Below, in pieces: positions 35,570 through 46,375 of a stretch of DNA of 64,000 nt; position 1 is the stretch's first letter, and each line of letters opens with the position of its first letter. Origin of the DNA: Brachionus koreanus (taxonomy: Eukaryota > Rotifera > Eurotatoria > Ploima > Brachionidae); NCBI GenBank assembly GCA_016987375.1, contig PJRA01000272.1, positions 1,112,936 through 1,176,935 of the forward strand, given 5' to 3'. Made by a program: the position numbers and the translations under genes. The notes below the pieces were generated by a model that worked only from the letters and a program-made list of their open reading frames with translations, did no database searches and was not told where the DNA came from.

Positions 35570-36123
35570 CTGTTGGAAAAAAGCTCTATCAGCAGTAACT
35601 CGCGAAATATGTCTTGTGGAAGGTGAAAAAGTGTTTAAAGTAACAACGACACAAGGCTGGTTTTAAAAAATTTAATAGTGGTGATAGGAGTCTTCAGAGA
35701 AAGAAAGTATGTCTTAATGTTATTACAAAGCTAACAAACTTGATTTAACAGATTTCTTAATTTAACAGCCTATTGGAATTTGGTTAAAAACTCTCTTGAT
35801 GAATGGCTTTTTAGACGGATCATTACTTTTGATGAGAATTGAATCTATTTTCGAATCTATGGTAACATAAATCAATGGTTAGACCCAACTCAATCAGTCG
35901 TGAAAAAGAACGAACATTGAACTTCTTCCTCATTCAGCATATAATTAAGATTTTTCTCAGTAGCTCATTTTCTTAGAGGACGGCTTTGTACCAATCTAGA
36001 CTAAGTTTAAGAAAAGCATTGTGAGTTTTTCAAGAGCAGTAAATTGTACAAAATAAGAGTCGAACTACCCGCTGATAGATAGCTAAAGACTTTAGAGTAT
36101 AATGGTTTATATTTTGAAGATTA
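35570..36123 (+). pseudogene. decayed mariner transposase
   Basis: Fragments in order and in several frames match mariner transposases. An N-terminal helix-turn-helix piece (HHCWKKALSAVTREICLVEG, then VTTTQGWF and, shifted, KKFNSGDRSLQRK) is followed by the first catalytic block FRRIITFDEN, where live copies have TGDE. YGNINQWLDPTQSVVKKNEH comes next, and finally the C-terminal LKTLEYNGLYFED before a stop. The middle, with the second and third catalytic Asp, is largely deleted or unreadable. Multiple stops and frameshifts. Dead element; terminal inverted repeats not found. Confidence 0.8.
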
Positions 36124-36620
36124 ACCAACTATTGCTTTTTTATTGATAAATTAAAAAAAGCTAAATAAAAACAAAATTTTATCACTCACTTTTTTAATAT
36201 TAGGCAAAGATTTACTATAATAACATCTAATTAGATTTTTGAAAGATTTATTCGTAACTAATACGACAAGTTGTCACATACTTAAACATTTTTTGCATTA
36301 CACATAATTTCAACACAGTTACTAGTTTTTTTCTTTTAATCAAGCGTTTACTATTTGTTACAGGATATGAAAAATATGCTAGCCAATTTTATTTTAGTTT
36401 ATTCTAAAATTATAAGCTGTTTTTTGGTTAATAATTTTTGATTAAAGAAAAAATTTTCTTTCATATTAAAACTAAAAATATAAGTTTTTCATAACTAGCA
36501 GACTTTGTTTTAAATTTTAATTCTAACAATCCCAATTTTTTTACATAAATTTAAAAATTATAATTAAAATAATTTTATTTAAAAATTCTGATAAGTTAAT
36601 TAGTTATTTGAAAAAAAAAT
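36124..36620. other. intergenic region downstream of the peroxidase
   Basis: AT-rich, no gene seen. Confidence 0.55.
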
Positions 36621-37535
36621 TTAAACTGATTTTCCTTCCAATAGTTTGAGAATATCGGTTTCAATTTCAAGAGGCTTAGTTGTTGGCGAATAACGTTTAA
36701 CCGGAATTCCCTCTTTATTTATTAGAAATTTAGAAAAATTCCACTTTATAAAATTTCCGAATGTTCCATCAACTTTAGACTTTAGAAACTTGTAAAGTGG
36801 ATGAGCATTGTCTCCATTGACATTTATTTTACTAAACATGTCAAATTTAACATCGAATTGTTTGATAAACTCTTTAATCTCTGCTTCAGGCTTAAAATAA
36901 AATTTAAAATCTTATATTATTTTTATTTTAAAATACTTTAGGTTCTTGTCCGCCAAACTGGTTACAAGGAAAAGCTAGAACACTTAACCCATCTTTCTCA
37001 TGTTTCTTGTATAATTCGGACAATTGAGGATAATTGCTTCCCGTAAATCCACAATTACAAGCAACACTATAAAGAAATACTCAAATATTTTATCTTATTT
37101 TATTTTTGGAAAATTTACTTTACAATTAGTACAACTCGTCCCCTTGATGAAGAAAAAAATTAACTCTTTTTTAACTTATTTTTTTTCTTACTTGTATTTG
37201 CTTAATTCGACTAGATTTCCATCTATGTCTTTGGCACTAAATTCGTAGATTGATTTTGCTTGTTTCCAAGAATTGTTTTCTTCAGCCATTTCTGATTTAG
37301 TGTTCGTCGAAAAGTCACTTCGAAAAAAATAGGGGAGAAAATAGTTCGCTGTTGAGTTATTTAACGCTAAAATTATTAAGTAAGCAATTATAATAACAAG
37401 GCTTGATAAAATTAAGAAATTTTTTAAAGAGTTTGATAAACCAAAAAATAATGGCTTTTTGCTTTCTCGACTCGGGCTAGAAAATGAGTTTTTATTTTTT
37501 GTCGATGAGGATGACGGTGTAGAATTTTTGTTCAT
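36621..37535 (-). CDS. membrane-anchored Cys-type glutathione peroxidase (GPX4/PHGPx-like)
   Basis: Four exons in transcript order: 37535-37192, 37142-37119, 37066-36937 and 36890-36621, giving 255 aa. The first 90 residues hold a Ser-rich cytosolic stretch and one transmembrane helix (about 40-60), unusual for the family. The thioredoxin-fold GPx domain (about 95-250) has the strand V-V-L-I-V-N-V, the peroxidatic residue Cys128 in NCGFTG (Sec in vertebrate GPX4), [11 protein letters not shown] with the catalytic Gln, and [10 protein letters not shown] with catalytic Trp and Asn. The enzyme reduces lipid or hydrogen peroxides with a thiol donor; Cys-types usually use thioredoxin. Exon 2 is only 24 bp and encodes part of the central strand; without it the frame and fold break. 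No SECIS is needed, as the active residue is Cys. Confidence 0.92.
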
Positions 37536-37901
37536 AATTATATGTCTCTAAAATCTGAGCATTTTTCGTACGATAATTAAATATTTACCTAATGGCTTTT
37601 TAAGGAGATAAATAAAGATAGCAATTAAGCCAAAAAAAAACTTCTTTAGTTTTATTTATAGAAAAAATTTAGAAAATTTACATACTCTTGAAATTTTGGG
37701 CTAAATATTTGGCCAACATTATAAAAAAATTTTTGAAAATTAAAAAAAAAATCTTATATAATAAAATTATTTTTATATTTCATAATACTTGGTTTCATAA
37801 TAAAATTACCATTTTTTTTGCTCCGCCTGATAAGCTTTGTTTTCTTAACCTCATCACTTGAGGGTATAAAAAATTCAATCAAATCGAGATAAATCAAAAT
37901 T
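37536..37901. other. shared upstream region of divergent genes
   Basis: Lies between the divergent peroxidase gene and the small ORF. TATAAAA at 37865-37871 is 37 bp before the small ORF's ATG. Confidence 0.4.
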
Positions 37902-38135
37902 ATGTGCAAAAAAATTTACATCCTGATATTATTTTGCGGAATGGCAATAATAATTGGACAGGCGGTAGTCATTTATTCTTTGGAAAGGAACATATTGTCA
38001 AAAAAAATGCCTGAATCTTGGATAAAAATGTTTAAACAGCATACACGATCGCCTAGAAACTATTCAAGAGCATTTAATGAAAGACTTTATGAAGCCATCA
38101 AACGATTATCAACTGAAATGATTTTAAATTATTAA
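37902..38135 (+). CDS. possible small secreted or single-pass peptide (77 aa)
   Basis: ATG at 37902, 77 codons. The first 25-30 residues form a hydrophobic helix with a Lys-Lys start, like a signal peptide. The remainder is basic and amphipathic, with a Lys-Lys pair and a Lys-Arg pair near the end. A TATA-like element lies 37 bp upstream. No family is recognised, and in AT-rich DNA hydrophobic ORFs also arise by chance. It could be a neuropeptide/toxin-type precursor, a single-pass microprotein or noise. Confidence 0.4.
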   Translation: MCKKIYILILFCGMAIIIGQAVVIYSLERNILSKKMPESWIKMFKQHTRSPRNYSRAFNERLYEAIKRLSTEMILNY

Positions 38136-39594
38136 TGTAATGTAATAGTTTAGAAGATTATTGTTTAAGTTGTTTTAATCTCAGTTAAATTCTAATCATT
38201 ATCAACTCATAGCTCAATATAAATAATTCAAAAAAGATTATACATATTTTTTAATTCTATATAAATAACTAAATTTTATTTAAAATAAAAATTGTTTAAA
38301 ACTAATTTATTTATTATTGATTTTGAACTCTATGAATTTAAATTTTTTTTTCTGAATTCAATAAAAAATAATCTAAATTTAAAAAAAATTCAAATTTACA
38401 GCAAAATTTTTTCTGACATGACTTTCTTACAAATAGAGTGGTGTCAATTTGGAAGTTTTAAATTAAGAATTGACAATGAAGAGTTGGGTTTAAATAAATG
38501 CAATGGCTCACTCAAGGGCTAAGCGCATCACGCGCTGGTTTAGACTGCAGTTTCACTTTAAAAAATTAAAATTATTTTTCCTAATTGTTGTTGCATCCGC
38601 AACTAAACAAAGACCTAGGTTTTAAAATTAAAATAATTATCTTAATTTTTAATTTAATTTTTTTTAAATTTTGTTTCAATTGCCGAATTTAAAATCGAAT
38701 TTCATGTATATCAAAATTTATATTGATACGCTAAAATTGATATCTTATGAAAAAAGCTGCGTTTAAAATCAAGGATCAAGTTCAAAGACATTGTCTAAGT
38801 GATAGAGTAACATGGGCTCTTTTATAGCCTTTGCATAAGATAAGATCTGGTATTCTAGTTTAAATGCACAGATCCATTTGAAAGGGTTTACGGTAAATTA
38901 ATTTATTCTTTGATCAATCAATACTCATTTACTTTTTTAGATAAATAATTTTTAATCGGAAAAAAATTAAATTTTATTTTGTTAAGTTTTTTTTAAGAAA
39001 GTTAAAAAAAATTTTGGAAAAATTTGAGCAAATAGTGTATCTAAAAATTTTTAAAATTTTTAACAATAAAGATATGTCCTAAAATGTTTATGTTTGAAAT
39101 CTTAGACTTGTAGTTCTAATTTTTTTATTCATGACTATTAAATCTCTAAGCTCAACTGCTCAGATAATGCCAATTTGAGGGAACTCGAATTGAAAATCTC
39201 GTGAGTCTCTTTGTTTTAGAGAATGAAACAATATTGGACCATTCATCATTTTATTATCAGAAGCTAAAATAAGTCAAGAACATTTTTGGTTAAATTAACT
39301 CATTAAAAATGATGTTAACTATTTTATAAAAAAAGTAAAAAAAAAATTTTTTTATTAAAAATATGTTTTAAATTATTAATTAAAGTAATGTTAATTTATT
39401 TACTTTGTAAAAAATCGATTAAATACTATTTTGAATATAAGGTTGAATTTAAATAGTTTTTTTTATATTCATTTTCAACTTCTTTTATTTAATTTTTATA
39501 ATAATTTAGATATAACAATTGAAACACAAACTATTAAAAACTTATAAATTTATTTTAACAACTTATATTTTTTCAGTAACAAATCTTGGAGAAA
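38136..39594. other. intergenic region
   Basis: AT-rich. A slightly GC-richer patch at 38450-38620 has no recognisable product. A splice-acceptor-like TTTTTTCAG at about 39566-39575 ahead of the glycosyltransferase ATG may end a 5' UTR intron. Confidence 0.45.
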
Positions 39595-40608
39595 ATGTTT
39601 TATTCGAAAACCTTCATGATCTTTTTATTAATTGTATATTTTTTATCGTATTTATTCTTATTATTTTCAATATCTGAAGCTAATAATTCAAAAAAATCAA
39701 ATTTTAAAAATTTGAATATTCTCTTCATCGAAACTAACAAATCTCGCGAATTTCTTACTTACAAACAATTATGTTCAATTGAATCTGCTGCTTTGCACAA
39801 TCCCAATTCAAATGTTTACCTATTTTCATTGAATGCTAAAATAAATCAGCGTTTACTAACTAAATACCAAAATATCAGATATGTTTTGACTACTGAGAAT
39901 GATGCTTATAAAGATACGCCATTGCACGAATGGTGGACTTCAAAACGAGATCTAATAGAAAAAAATAAATTTAAAATTCATGATTTGTCAGATACCATCA
40001 GATTAGCCTTAACTTACAAATTTGGCGGGTTTTATTCAGATTTAGATAATGTTTTATTGAAAAATTTGGAACCTTTATGTCATTTGAATGCTATTGCTTG
40101 TTCATCATTTGATGGTAGAAAATACAAAACTCATAATGGAGTTTTTTTGTTTAAGAAAAAGAACGAATTTTTGCTTTTTGCAATGAAACTGCTCATCAAA
40201 AGTTACAAAATGAATATTTGGGCTTACAATGGACCTAATTTAATTGAGCGATCATTGAAACAATATTGCAAAACAAATAGCATTTATAACGAATTGATTT
40301 TTTCTGAGAACAAAGAAGTATTTAGAAAATCAAATAATTCCAAACTAACAAATAAATGTGATGTGGTTTTATTAGCTGAAGATTTTTTTTACCCGATTCA
40401 TTGGTCGAAATCAAAAGTTCTTTTCAAAAAAAATTCAAAAATTGATATTGCCAAATTTATTAATTTATATGGAGTTCATTTCTACAGCTCACAAACTCAG
40501 TATGTTGATGTTAGTTTACATGATAATAGCATTTACGAGTTTTTCGCATCACAAAATTGTCCTTTAATTTATAGTTTTTTGCAAAATAAAATTATAAATA
40601 AAATGTGA
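39595..40608 (+). CDS. A4GALT/A4GNT-like glycosyltransferase (DXD sugar-binding, Gb3-synthase type)
   Basis: Single coding exon, 337 aa from ATG 39595. The type II layout has a short Lys-containing cytosolic tail, one transmembrane helix (about 5-27), a stem and a lumenal catalytic domain. SDTIRLALTYKFGGFYSDLD is the Gly_transf_sug block, with the metal/UDP-sugar binding Asp-Leu-Asp at about 149-151. The C-terminal half (NGPNLIERSLKQYC, CDVVLLAEDFFYPIHW, YGVHFYSSQT) fits the alpha-1,4-glycosyltransferase domain. It would act in the Golgi, adding alpha-linked Gal or GlcNAc to glycolipids or glycans. The family is secure, donor and acceptor unknown. These genes are often expanded in invertebrates; only one copy is seen here. 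Confidence 0.9.
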   Translation: MFYSKTFMIFLLIVYFLSYLFLLFSISEANNSKKSNFKNLNILFIETNKSREFLTYKQLCSIESAALHNPNSNVYLFSLNAKINQRLLTKYQNIRYVLTTENDAYKDTPLHEWWTSKRDLIEKNKFKIHDLSDTIRLALTYKFGGFYSDLDNVLLKNLEPLCHLNAIACSSFDGRKYKTHNGVFLFKKKNEFLLFAMKLLIKSYKMNIWAYNGPNLIERSLKQYCKTNSIYNELIFSENKEVFRKSNNSKLTNKCDVVLLAEDFFYPIHWSKSKVLFKKNSKIDIAKFINLYGVHFYSSQTQYVDVSLHDNSIYEFFASQNCPLIYSFLQNKIINKM

Positions 40609-41974
40609 AGTGCTGAAATTTTATTAATCTAATATTGAATATTGAACTAAATTTAAAACAAAGTTCTATTGATTAGAGTTAACATTTAAACGTTTTATTG
40701 GATAAGAGTAATTGATTTAAAAAAAATATCTTTTTTTCAATAATAATTATAAAAAGGTGTGAAATAAAAATTGTCTGTTATATCGTAAATGGTTTTCTAT
40801 TTTTTCGGATAAATAAAAAATCAAAAAAATTTTGATATTTAATTTAATTTAAAATTTAAAAAAGAAAACAAAAAAATCGAGTTAAAACTAAGCTTAACTT
40901 TTAAAGAAATATAAAAAAGTCAAATAAATAAATTAATAAATAAAAATTATTAGTTATAAAATTTTCAATTTTCTAAATCTAAATTTTTCTCACAAATTTA
41001 CGTTTAAAAAAATTATTCGATTATTATTAAAATATTTAAACTGCATTTTTGGAATAGTGGTTTTTTAATTATAAATATCTTTACCGAACTATGCTCCTTC
41101 AGCTTGAAAAAATATAAAAATTCAAATAATTTAAAATAAAATAAAAAAAAAGTTAAAAAAAGCTTGTTGAAATTTAAAGTTAAAAAAAAGTTTTTAAGTA
41201 GGAGAAAGCAGAAATAGGAGTAGGAGAAATATTTATTTTTATTTCGATAATTATTTTTCAATTTGTTATGTAAGAATTTTCTTTAATACCGAAATCCTAA
41301 AAGTAATTCCTGATTAATTAATCAATTAATATTTTCTAATTCCACTGGGAATATGAGCTTTCTAGAAGGCAAACTGGAGTTGAATTAGTTAGTCAATTAA
41401 TTAGTCAGACCTCAGAAACTTTTTTCAAGTGTCATACTTTTCTACTTATATTGAATATGAAATTCTTTTCTAATTCAAGTCCCTAAAGTACTTTTCAATA
41501 AACTTAAAATTGGGCCTAGAATCTGGGATAATAACGGGGATAATGCTCGCATTGAAAACTTTTTTTCCAGAATTTAGGATAGTGACATGAATAGAGAAAT
41601 GGTTATCTCTATCTTAGCCTTAAGGAAGATATAGAATTGAAAGAAATTATTGAAACTAATTAAAATATTGAAAGTTAAAAAATTGCGTGTTTTTTACAAT
41701 AAAAATTGAAATTTTCATTTAACTAATGTTTTTTCCTATGATATTCTTCTGTTTTGATTTTTAAGAAAAAAATTAATAATTTTTAATTTGACTTAATTTA
41801 ATTTTATTTTGACTTTGCGTTTCTCTTTGAGGAATAAACTAAAAGTTCACTAAGTTTCACCTAAAACATCAAATAATTAATAAAAATAAATTGCAAAAAT
41901 TTAAACTTTTAATAAAATGGAACGAAATCCTGCTAAATACACAGATAAGAAAACCTATTTATGCTTAAAATTAG
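40609..41974. other. intergenic region
   Basis: AT-rich. The Phe/Lys-rich 82-codon minus frame at 41013-41261 is low complexity and not accepted. Nothing else seen. Confidence 0.55.
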
Positions 41975-42080
41975 TGTTGGGAGTCGACTAGGATTTTTTT
42001 TTAGTCGACTACAGTCGACCCGGAATTAAATCAGATTCGACTGTAGTCGACTAAAAAAAAATCCTAGTCGACTCCCAACA
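41975..42080. mobile_element. foldback element with perfect 44-bp inverted arms
   Basis: The arm 41975-42018 is the exact reverse complement of 42037-42080, with an 18-nt spacer between. Each arm starts TGTTGGGAGTCGACTAGGA, holds a T9/A9 run and repeats the palindromic word AGTCGACT. Perfect identity of the arms means it is young or maintained. The outer TAGTGTTGGG resembles hAT-type ends (CAGTGTTG), but no convincing target duplication is visible. Confidence 0.9.
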
Positions 42081-43107
42081 AAAACTTCAAATTAATTTAA
42101 AAAGACATAAGCGTTAATTTATTTGTAAAAAAGCTTAAAAATAGAATAAAATATTGTTTGTACATATTTTGAATTGAATCACTTTACAACAGTTTTTTAT
42201 TTAAAAGAACAGAATTAGAAGATTGACGATTTGAAACCAAGCTTATAAAAATAAAAAAAATCAGTACCTCTTTTCATTATCTGTTTCAAAAAAAAAGTGA
42301 TTGTAAATTATATTATCTAATTAATTTTGAAAATTAAGAATTAAAAGCATTTACAAAACATTTATTCTAAATTTTTTGGTTTTAAAATTTCAAATGGATA
42401 AAAATAATTTTGTTTACATGGGGCAAAAATAGATAGAAAAGCGGCAATTGTCCTTTTTCCCTTCAATATAATTTCTTATGGTTTGCATTTAACCCCCAAT
42501 ATTTAGCAGATGCTCCTTAATTGTGTGCTTAGGTTTATCAAAAGATATACCAAGTTAATACCTTCCTCAAGTTGACTATATTAACTCCTTTTACACCGAT
42601 GTCAGAGTTTATGATCATTGAGAGGGGAATTTTTAATGCCCGGTCTTACATTTGAAATTTAATTTAATAAGCAGCAATCTTGTCATTAAGTATTTTAAAG
42701 GATCTTAAAGTACTTTTTGAATTGATTTTTTTTAAACAAAATTAAGATAAAATTGAAAATTTTCATCAAATAAAAACATGCAAAATTTAAGTTAATATGT
42801 ATGTATAGAAAAATGTAATTTAATTAAAAAAAAATTGTGCAATTTTGAATCTATTATTATTGTTTCATTCTATTATTATATTAATTTGAAAACAGAAATG
42901 TTTGCACTTAAGACAGAAATCTGAATAAAATTCGAAATAAAAAAATTATAATTGAGCACAATTATCAAACTTACAAAAAATTCAAATTTTTTCTATCTTT
43001 GATTAATATCCATCAATTCTTTATCGAGAGAAGTCAATATTTGGCAATAGATAATTGCTATAGGCTACCTATTTACTAGTTAGATATTTATTTAAAATTG
43101 ATTTGAA
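42081..43107. other. intergenic region upstream of CNOT7/8
   Basis: AT-rich; no gene recognised. Confidence 0.5.
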
Positions 43108-44222
43108 ATGAAAATGAAAGAATCGACAAGTCCGAACTATACAATTATTGAAGTTTGGAACAATAACTTGGAGGAGGAATTCAAAAAAATACGCAAAATT
43201 ATTCAAAAATATCCCTTTGTTGCTATGGTAAAGCTTTTTATTGCTAAAAAAAATTTAAGATTTATATGAAAATAAATTTATTTAGGACACTGAATTCCCG
43301 GGAGTTGTTGCTAAAATAATCGGTGACGTTAAAACACCGGATTACCAGTATCAGTGCCTGAAATGCAATGTAGACTTGCTAAAAATCATTCAACTTGGTT
43401 TTACTTTTATGGACGAGAAAGGAAATGTTCCGTCCGAAGCATCAACTTTTCAGTTCAATTTTCATTTCAATATTAAGTAATTTAATAATAAAAAAAAAGA
43501 AAAAAACATTATTTTATTCTAATTACAGTGAAGACATGTATGCACAAGAATCAATAGATCTTTTGTCCAAGTCAGGAATAGTGTTTCAAAAAAATTTAGA
43601 AAATGGTATTGACCCGATGCATTTTGCCGAATTGTTGACCTCTTCAGGCGTAGTTCTAATGGATAATGTAACATGGATATCATTCCACAGCAGCTACGAT
43701 TTTGGCTATATGATAAAACTTCTGACCAACAAAGATCTTCCTGGTACCGAAGTCGAATTTCTGGAACTGCTTAAAATTTACTTCCCAAACGTCTTTGACA
43801 TTAAATACTTGATGAAAAGCTGTCGCAATCTCAAAGGAGGCTTAGAAGAAGTGGCCCGGCAATTAGAAATTGAGCGATTTGGACCTCAGCATCAAGCTGG
43901 AAGCGACAGTCTGCTCACCGGTCTCACTTTTTTCAAGCTAAAAGAAATGTATTTTGAAGACACAATAGACCAAGTCAAGTACAGTGGTCAATTGTTCGGC
44001 CTGGGATCTTCTTTGTTCCAAAACGGCTTTATTTATGACACATATATCAATCCTCAAACATTAGTATCGGTGGTAAACCAAGTGGCACAATCAGCTCATG
44101 CTCATAGCTCACAATCCCAATCCTCATTATCAACAATAGCTAGCCAGAATGGACAAAACAGTGCAAGTACACCTAATTTAAGTTCTCTTAATGGACCAAA
44201 TGATTCAAGTAGAACTCATTAA
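43108..44222 (+). CDS. CNOT7: CCR4-NOT deadenylase catalytic subunit CAF1 (CNOT7/CNOT8)
   Basis: Three exons: 43108-43227, 43286-43476 and 43529-44222, giving 334 aa. This is a DEDDh 3'-5' exoribonuclease that removes mRNA poly(A) tails within the CCR4-NOT complex in the cytoplasm. Catalytic residues are all present: Asp41 and Glu43 in AMDTEFPG, Asp161 in SYDFGY, and His225 and Asp230 in HQAGSD. The last three sit at the same positions as in human CNOT7. Core blocks such as YQYQCLKCNVDLLKIIQLG and YLMKSCRNLKGGLEEVA are nearly invariant. The C-terminus (about 275-334) is a Ser/Gln/Asn-rich tail longer than in vertebrates. Introns are 58 and 52 bp. CNOT7 and CNOT8 are vertebrate duplicates, so the symbol is by family. 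Confidence 0.96.
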
Positions 44223-44779
44223 TAAATTTTTTTTCCTCCAATTTTTTATTTATTTAAATATTTTTTTTTAAAGAAAACAAAAAATAAATGAAAAAATTAA
44301 CATTTTGATTCGAACGATCAATCGGCCTAAGAACCATATGTGTTTGAATTGAAAAACTTTCTTTTTTCTATTTTATTCTTGCCAATATTTATTAGTTAAT
44401 TCCGGAATTGGTATGGTAATTTAAAATGATTCTCAAACATATGTGTTCTTTTAGCTATTGGTTTTTGTTTAATTATTTTGTAAATAAATTCAACACTAAG
44501 ATTTCCTTACTAAAGTTCAAAATTCATAAAGTTTCTAGAATAATCATGAGTTTGATTTAAAATAGCTTTAAAAATATATTCGCATTCAAGTATTAGTATT
44601 ATTTATAAACTACTTTTTAAGATTTTTTTTATTCAAAGAAACAAATAAAAATTATTTCCAAATTAACATATGAATAGAAATTTTTTTATAGAACATTCCG
44701 GATCGTGAAAAATTCGGTTAAATTTAGTCTTTTTAACTTTTATATTAAATTGTGAATATTTAGCTTAGAAAAAATCAAA
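44223..44779. other. intergenic region between CNOT7/8 and SUGT1
   Basis: 3' UTR and promoter space between two genes on the same strand. AATAAA-like signals follow the CNOT7 stop. No gene seen. Confidence 0.5.
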
Positions 44780-46375
44780 ATGGCCGAGTCAAATTTAAGT
44801 GCTGAGCAACACTATAACGAAGCTAATGAACTGATGATGAATGATCAGTTTGAGCTAGCCTTAGAGGTTAGGGTCTTTTAAATTAAATAAAAAAATTTTT
44901 AATAAATAATACTTTTTTTTAAAGAATTATGACTTAGCTATTAAAAAATGCAATAAAGATAATTCGAATCAGTTGTATTCGTATTTTGTTGGACGTGCGC
45001 AAGCATATATCAAATTGAAGAAGTTTCCTGAATCAGTAAAAGATGCCGATTCAGCCATTAGTTTAAATTCAAAAGACACGCGAGCTTATTTGAAAAAGGG
45101 GTAAATTAAATTTAAATATTATAGTGAATTTTTGTTAATTTTAATTTTTTTTAATCAAAAGAGTTGCTCAATACAATCTAACTGAATATCAAAGTGCTTT
45201 GGAAAGTCTTGAAGAAGGAATCAAAAACGCTGATAAAGAATCAGAAAACATTAGAAAATTATTCAATGATTGGATTTCTAAATGCAAAAAAGAAATAAAA
45301 CCAGTTCAAAATTCATCAGAAAACAAAGATAAAGAATTACCTAAAGTCCAACTGATACCAGCCATAAAGTAAATTTTTTGAAATTTTCATTTTTTATAGG
45401 CAAAAATTAAAAATTAAAAATTTTAAATAAAATTGAGGTAATAAAATTTTTTTTAAAACTTAATTTAGGGATAATAATTATTAAATTTCTTTGTGAAGAT
45501 TAAATAAATTTAATTCTATTAAAGACATGAATGGTATCAAACTGAATCACAAGTTATAGTTACTTTGTTGGTGAAAAATGTTCAACAAAATGATTTAAAA
45601 ATTACTTCTCAAGAAAATAATGTAAATCGAGTTAAATTTTTATGCTTTAATTTTCTAAATTTATTTTTTAAGCTAAAAATTGAATCAAATAATCCAGAAA
45701 AATATAATATTAGTTTAAATTTCAATTTATCACATCCAGTGATTGCTGATCAAACACAAATAAAATACCTGTCAACAAAAGTAAGACAATATGATTGAAT
45801 ATAAGTAAATGATATTTTTTTTTATAAAGGTTGAAATTAAACTAAAAAAATGTGAAGCTTTGCATTGGAGCAAACTAGACAAGTCACCTAATGACATTGT
45901 TGTAAAAAAAACTTCAACAATCGATGTGATTGAAGAAAAAAAGCGTAAGTAAAGTTGGCAGTAATGAGAATAAATCTAATTACTGTTTTGCTAGCTGATT
46001 ATCCATCTTCAAGCCGAAAACCTAAAAATTGGGATAAGATTGCGGCTGATGTTGTAGCCGAAGAAAAAGACGAAAAGCTAGAAGGAGATGCAGCTTTAAA
46101 TAAGTATGAAGTATTTTTAAATTTTTTTTTCTAACTTGGAGTTCTATTTTAGATTGTTCAAACAGATTTATGAGAATGGATCGGATGAAGTTAGAAAAGC
46201 GATGAATAAATCATTTGTATTACATTTGTAAATGAGTTTTTATTTTTGATAAAATTTTATTTTTTTTTAGAGCGAATCAGGAGGCACAGTTTTGTCTACA
46301 AACTGGTCAGATGTTGGCTCAAAAAAATTAGAAGTAAAAGCACCAGATGGTATGGAGTGGCGAAAATGGGATTAA
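44780..46375 (+). CDS. SUGT1: SGT1 co-chaperone (TPR-CS-SGS)
   Basis: Nine exons: 44780-44866, 44925-45100, 45162-45368, 45525-45621, 45673-45780, 45830-45944, 45995-46103, 46153-46216 and 46271-46375, giving 355 aa. SGT1 bridges HSP90 and SKP1 and is needed for kinetochore assembly and NLR-type receptor stability. An N-terminal TPR region (about 1-120; [21 protein letters not shown]) is followed by a CS domain starting [18 protein letters not shown] and ending LHWSKL. The C-terminal SGS domain has [33 protein letters not shown] and the end GMEWRKWD. All junctions are GT-AG and keep frame. The open frame read through intron 4 (about 45622-45672) is intronic, since it would insert a Phe-rich block into the CS domain. 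Convergent with OBI1. Confidence 0.95.

Noticed and set aside
41013..41261. 82-codon Phe/Leu/Lys minus frame
   Set aside because: Low complexity from poly-A/T tracts; no start context, no neighbours.
45622..45672. continuation of the SUGT1 CS-domain frame
   Set aside because: It is a 51-bp in-frame intron with GTAAAT...TTTAAG borders; translating it inserts a Phe-rich block inside the CS fold.
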